A stretch of DNA of 24,355 nucleotides from the NCBI RefSeq assembly GCF_041625495.1, contig NZ_JBFJTH010000044.1, positions 1 through 24,355 on the forward strand, in the 5' to 3' direction. Below are positions 23,085 through 24,355 of this stretch, piece after piece. Source of the DNA: Litorivivens sp041625495. GTDB lineage: Bacteria > Pseudomonadota > Gammaproteobacteria > Pseudomonadales > Spongiibacteraceae. The notes under the pieces were generated by a model. It worked only from the letters and a program-made list of their open reading frames with translations. It had not been told where the DNA came from and searched no databases. A program made the translations under genes and the position numbers. Within the stretch, counting starts at the first letter, position 1, and every line of letters starts with the position of its first letter.

Positions 23085-24355
23085 ATGGCGAAACAGAAGT
23101 CGGCTTTTGTCTGCAATGATTGCGGCAGTGAATACAGTCGCTGGCAGGGGCAGTGTCATGATTGCGGGGCTTGGAACACGCTGTCTGAGGTTCGCCTCGG
23201 TCCAGCGGCAGGCAAGGTCCCGGCGCGATCGGTGGGGTATGCCGGTGCAGAGGCGTCGCAGGTGCAAACGCTCGCCAGCATTGATCTAGCCGATTTGCCA
23301 CGCATTCACAGTGGCTCGTCGGAGTTTGACCGTGTACTCGGCGGTGGTCTGGTGCCAGGGTCGGCGGTATTGATAGGCGGCCATCCTGGCGCCGGCAAAA
23401 GTACGCTGTTGTTGCAGACGCTGTGCAAGTTGGCGGAATCGGTGCCGGCGCTCTATATCACCGGCGAGGAATCTCTACAGCAGGTAGCCATGCGCGCCAA
23501 ACGGCTCGAGCTGAAAGCGGACAAGCTACAATTGCTGTCGGAAACCCAATTGGAGTCTATTTTGGCTCAGGCGGCGCGCCAGAAGCCGGCCGTCATGGTG
23601 GTGGATTCGGTGCAGGTGCTGCATATGGAAGGAGTCAGCTCCGCGCCGGGCAGCGTATCGCAGGTTAGAGAATGTGCGGCAGCACTGACGCGTTTTGCCA
23701 AGCAGACCAATACCATCGTGTTGCTGGTTGGGCATGTAACGAAGGAGGGTTCTCTGGCCGGACCCAAGGTGCTGGAGCATATGATTGACTGTTCGATTAT
23801 GCTCGAAGGCAGCAGCGATACCCGGTTTCGCACCCTGAGGGGGCACAAGAACCGGTTTGGCGCCGTCAACGAGCTAGGTGTGTTTGCCATGACGGAACTC
23901 GGGCTCAAGGAAGTGAAAAATCCATCGGCAATTTTTCTTAACCGGCAGGCCGAGCCGGCATCGGGCAGTGTAGTCATGGTGGTCTGGGAGGGCACGCGGC
24001 CGCTGTTGGTGGAAATTCAGGCGCTGGTTGATGCCAGTGCTGTCGGGCATCCACGCCGGGTAGCGGTGGGCTTAGAGCAGAATCGCTTGGCGATGCTGTT
24101 GGCGGTTCTGCACCGGCACGGCAGCTTGCAGGTAGGCGATCAGGACGTGTTTGTGAATGTGGTGGGTGGGGTAAAAGTGCTGGAGACCAGCGCCGATCTC
24201 GCGCTGCTTTTCGCGATTGTATCCAGTTTCCGTGATCGCCCCTTGCCGGAGGATCTGGTGGTTTTTGGCGAAGTGGGATTGTCGGGTGAAATTCGCCCCG
24301 TCCCTAGTGGTCAGGAGCGTTTGCAAGAGGCTGTAAAGCACGGCTTCAAGCGCGC
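23085..24355 (+). CDS. radA: DNA repair protein RadA/Sms (3' end beyond the window)
   Basis: RadA is a RecA-like ATPase that promotes branch migration in recombination and unwinds DNA at recombination intermediates. The window holds 423 complete codons; about 35 more are expected. Visible are the N-terminal zinc finger (C10, C13, C24, C27), Walker A GGHPGAGKST at 98-107, the VMVVDSVQVL Walker B-like strand, the RadA-specific KNRFG motif at about 255-259, and the Lon-protease-like C-terminal domain with EIQALVDAS and VGLEQNRLAMLLAVL. GGGGA lies 8 nt before the ATG. The frame is open to the right edge. It is transcribed divergently from the DnaT-like gene. Confidence 0.97.
   Translation, partial: MAKQKSAFVCNDCGSEYSRWQGQCHDCGAWNTLSEVRLGPAAGKVPARSVGYAGAEASQVQTLASIDLADLPRIHSGSSEFDRVLGGGLVPGSAVLIGGHPGAGKSTLLLQTLCKLAESVPALYITGEESLQQVAMRAKRLELKADKLQLLSETQLESILAQAARQKPAVMVVDSVQVLHMEGVSSAPGSVSQVRECAAALTRFAKQTNTIVLLVGHVTKEGSLAGPKVLEHMIDCSIMLEGSSDTRFRTLRGHKNRFGAVNELGVFAMTELGLKEVKNPSAIFLNRQAEPASGSVVMVVWEGTRPLLVEIQALVDASAVGHPRRVAVGLEQNRLAMLLAVLHRHGSLQVGDQDVFVNVVGGVKVLETSADLALLFAIVSSFRDRPLPEDLVVFGEVGLSGEIRPVPSGQERLQEAVKHGFKR

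Overview
The window reads as a stretch of conserved core chromosome from a gammaproteobacterium. The gene orders (murJ-ribF-ileS-lspA-fkpB-ispH, rnr-rlmB-rpsF-rpsR-rplI-dnaB and ubiE-ubiJ-ubiB-hisI-hisE-tatABC) and the protein sequences resemble pseudomonads and marine gammaproteobacteria such as the Cellvibrionales; the exact order is an inference. Almost every base is coding. I see no insertion sequence, integrase, CRISPR array or prophage structural gene.

Layout. Positions 1-7456 (+): the end of a NUDIX hydrolase gene runs into murJ, ribF, ileS, lspA, fkpB and ispH. This is a tightly packed block for lipid II flipping, flavin synthesis, isoleucine charging, lipoprotein processing, protein folding and isoprenoid synthesis. 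Positions 7508-8958 (-): an rhlE-type DEAD-box helicase gene lies downstream of a tRNA-Leu(CAG) gene. Positions 9089-15985 (+): rnr, rlmB, then the ribosomal block rpsF, rpsR, a DUF2232-like membrane gene and rplI, closed by a strong terminator, then dnaB. Positions 15979-21196 (-): ubiE-ubiJ-ubiB (ubiquinone), hisI-hisE (histidine) and tatA-tatB-tatC (twin-arginine export). Its last stop codon overlaps the end of dnaB. Positions 21265-23002 (-): two replication-type genes. The first encodes a winged-helix-like N-terminus followed by three tandem DnaT-type domains; the second encodes a homologue of phage lambda replication protein P. From 23085 (+), radA runs off the right edge.

The most interesting part is the DnaT-like / lambda P-like pair. 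In enterobacteria DnaT works with PriA, PriB and DnaC to reload DnaB, and lambda P is a phage-encoded DnaB loader. Here a multi-DnaT protein and a P-like protein are encoded together with a 113-bp overlap, divergently from the recombination gene radA, with no phage genes nearby. The usual enterobacterial position of priB, between rpsF and rpsR, is empty. I infer a domesticated helicase-loading or replication-restart module. A second notable signal is the rpsF leader. There the Shine-Dalgarno sequence is perfectly complementary over 7 bases to an upstream segment, next to a 9-bp hairpin, which suggests autoregulation by the S6:S18 complex.
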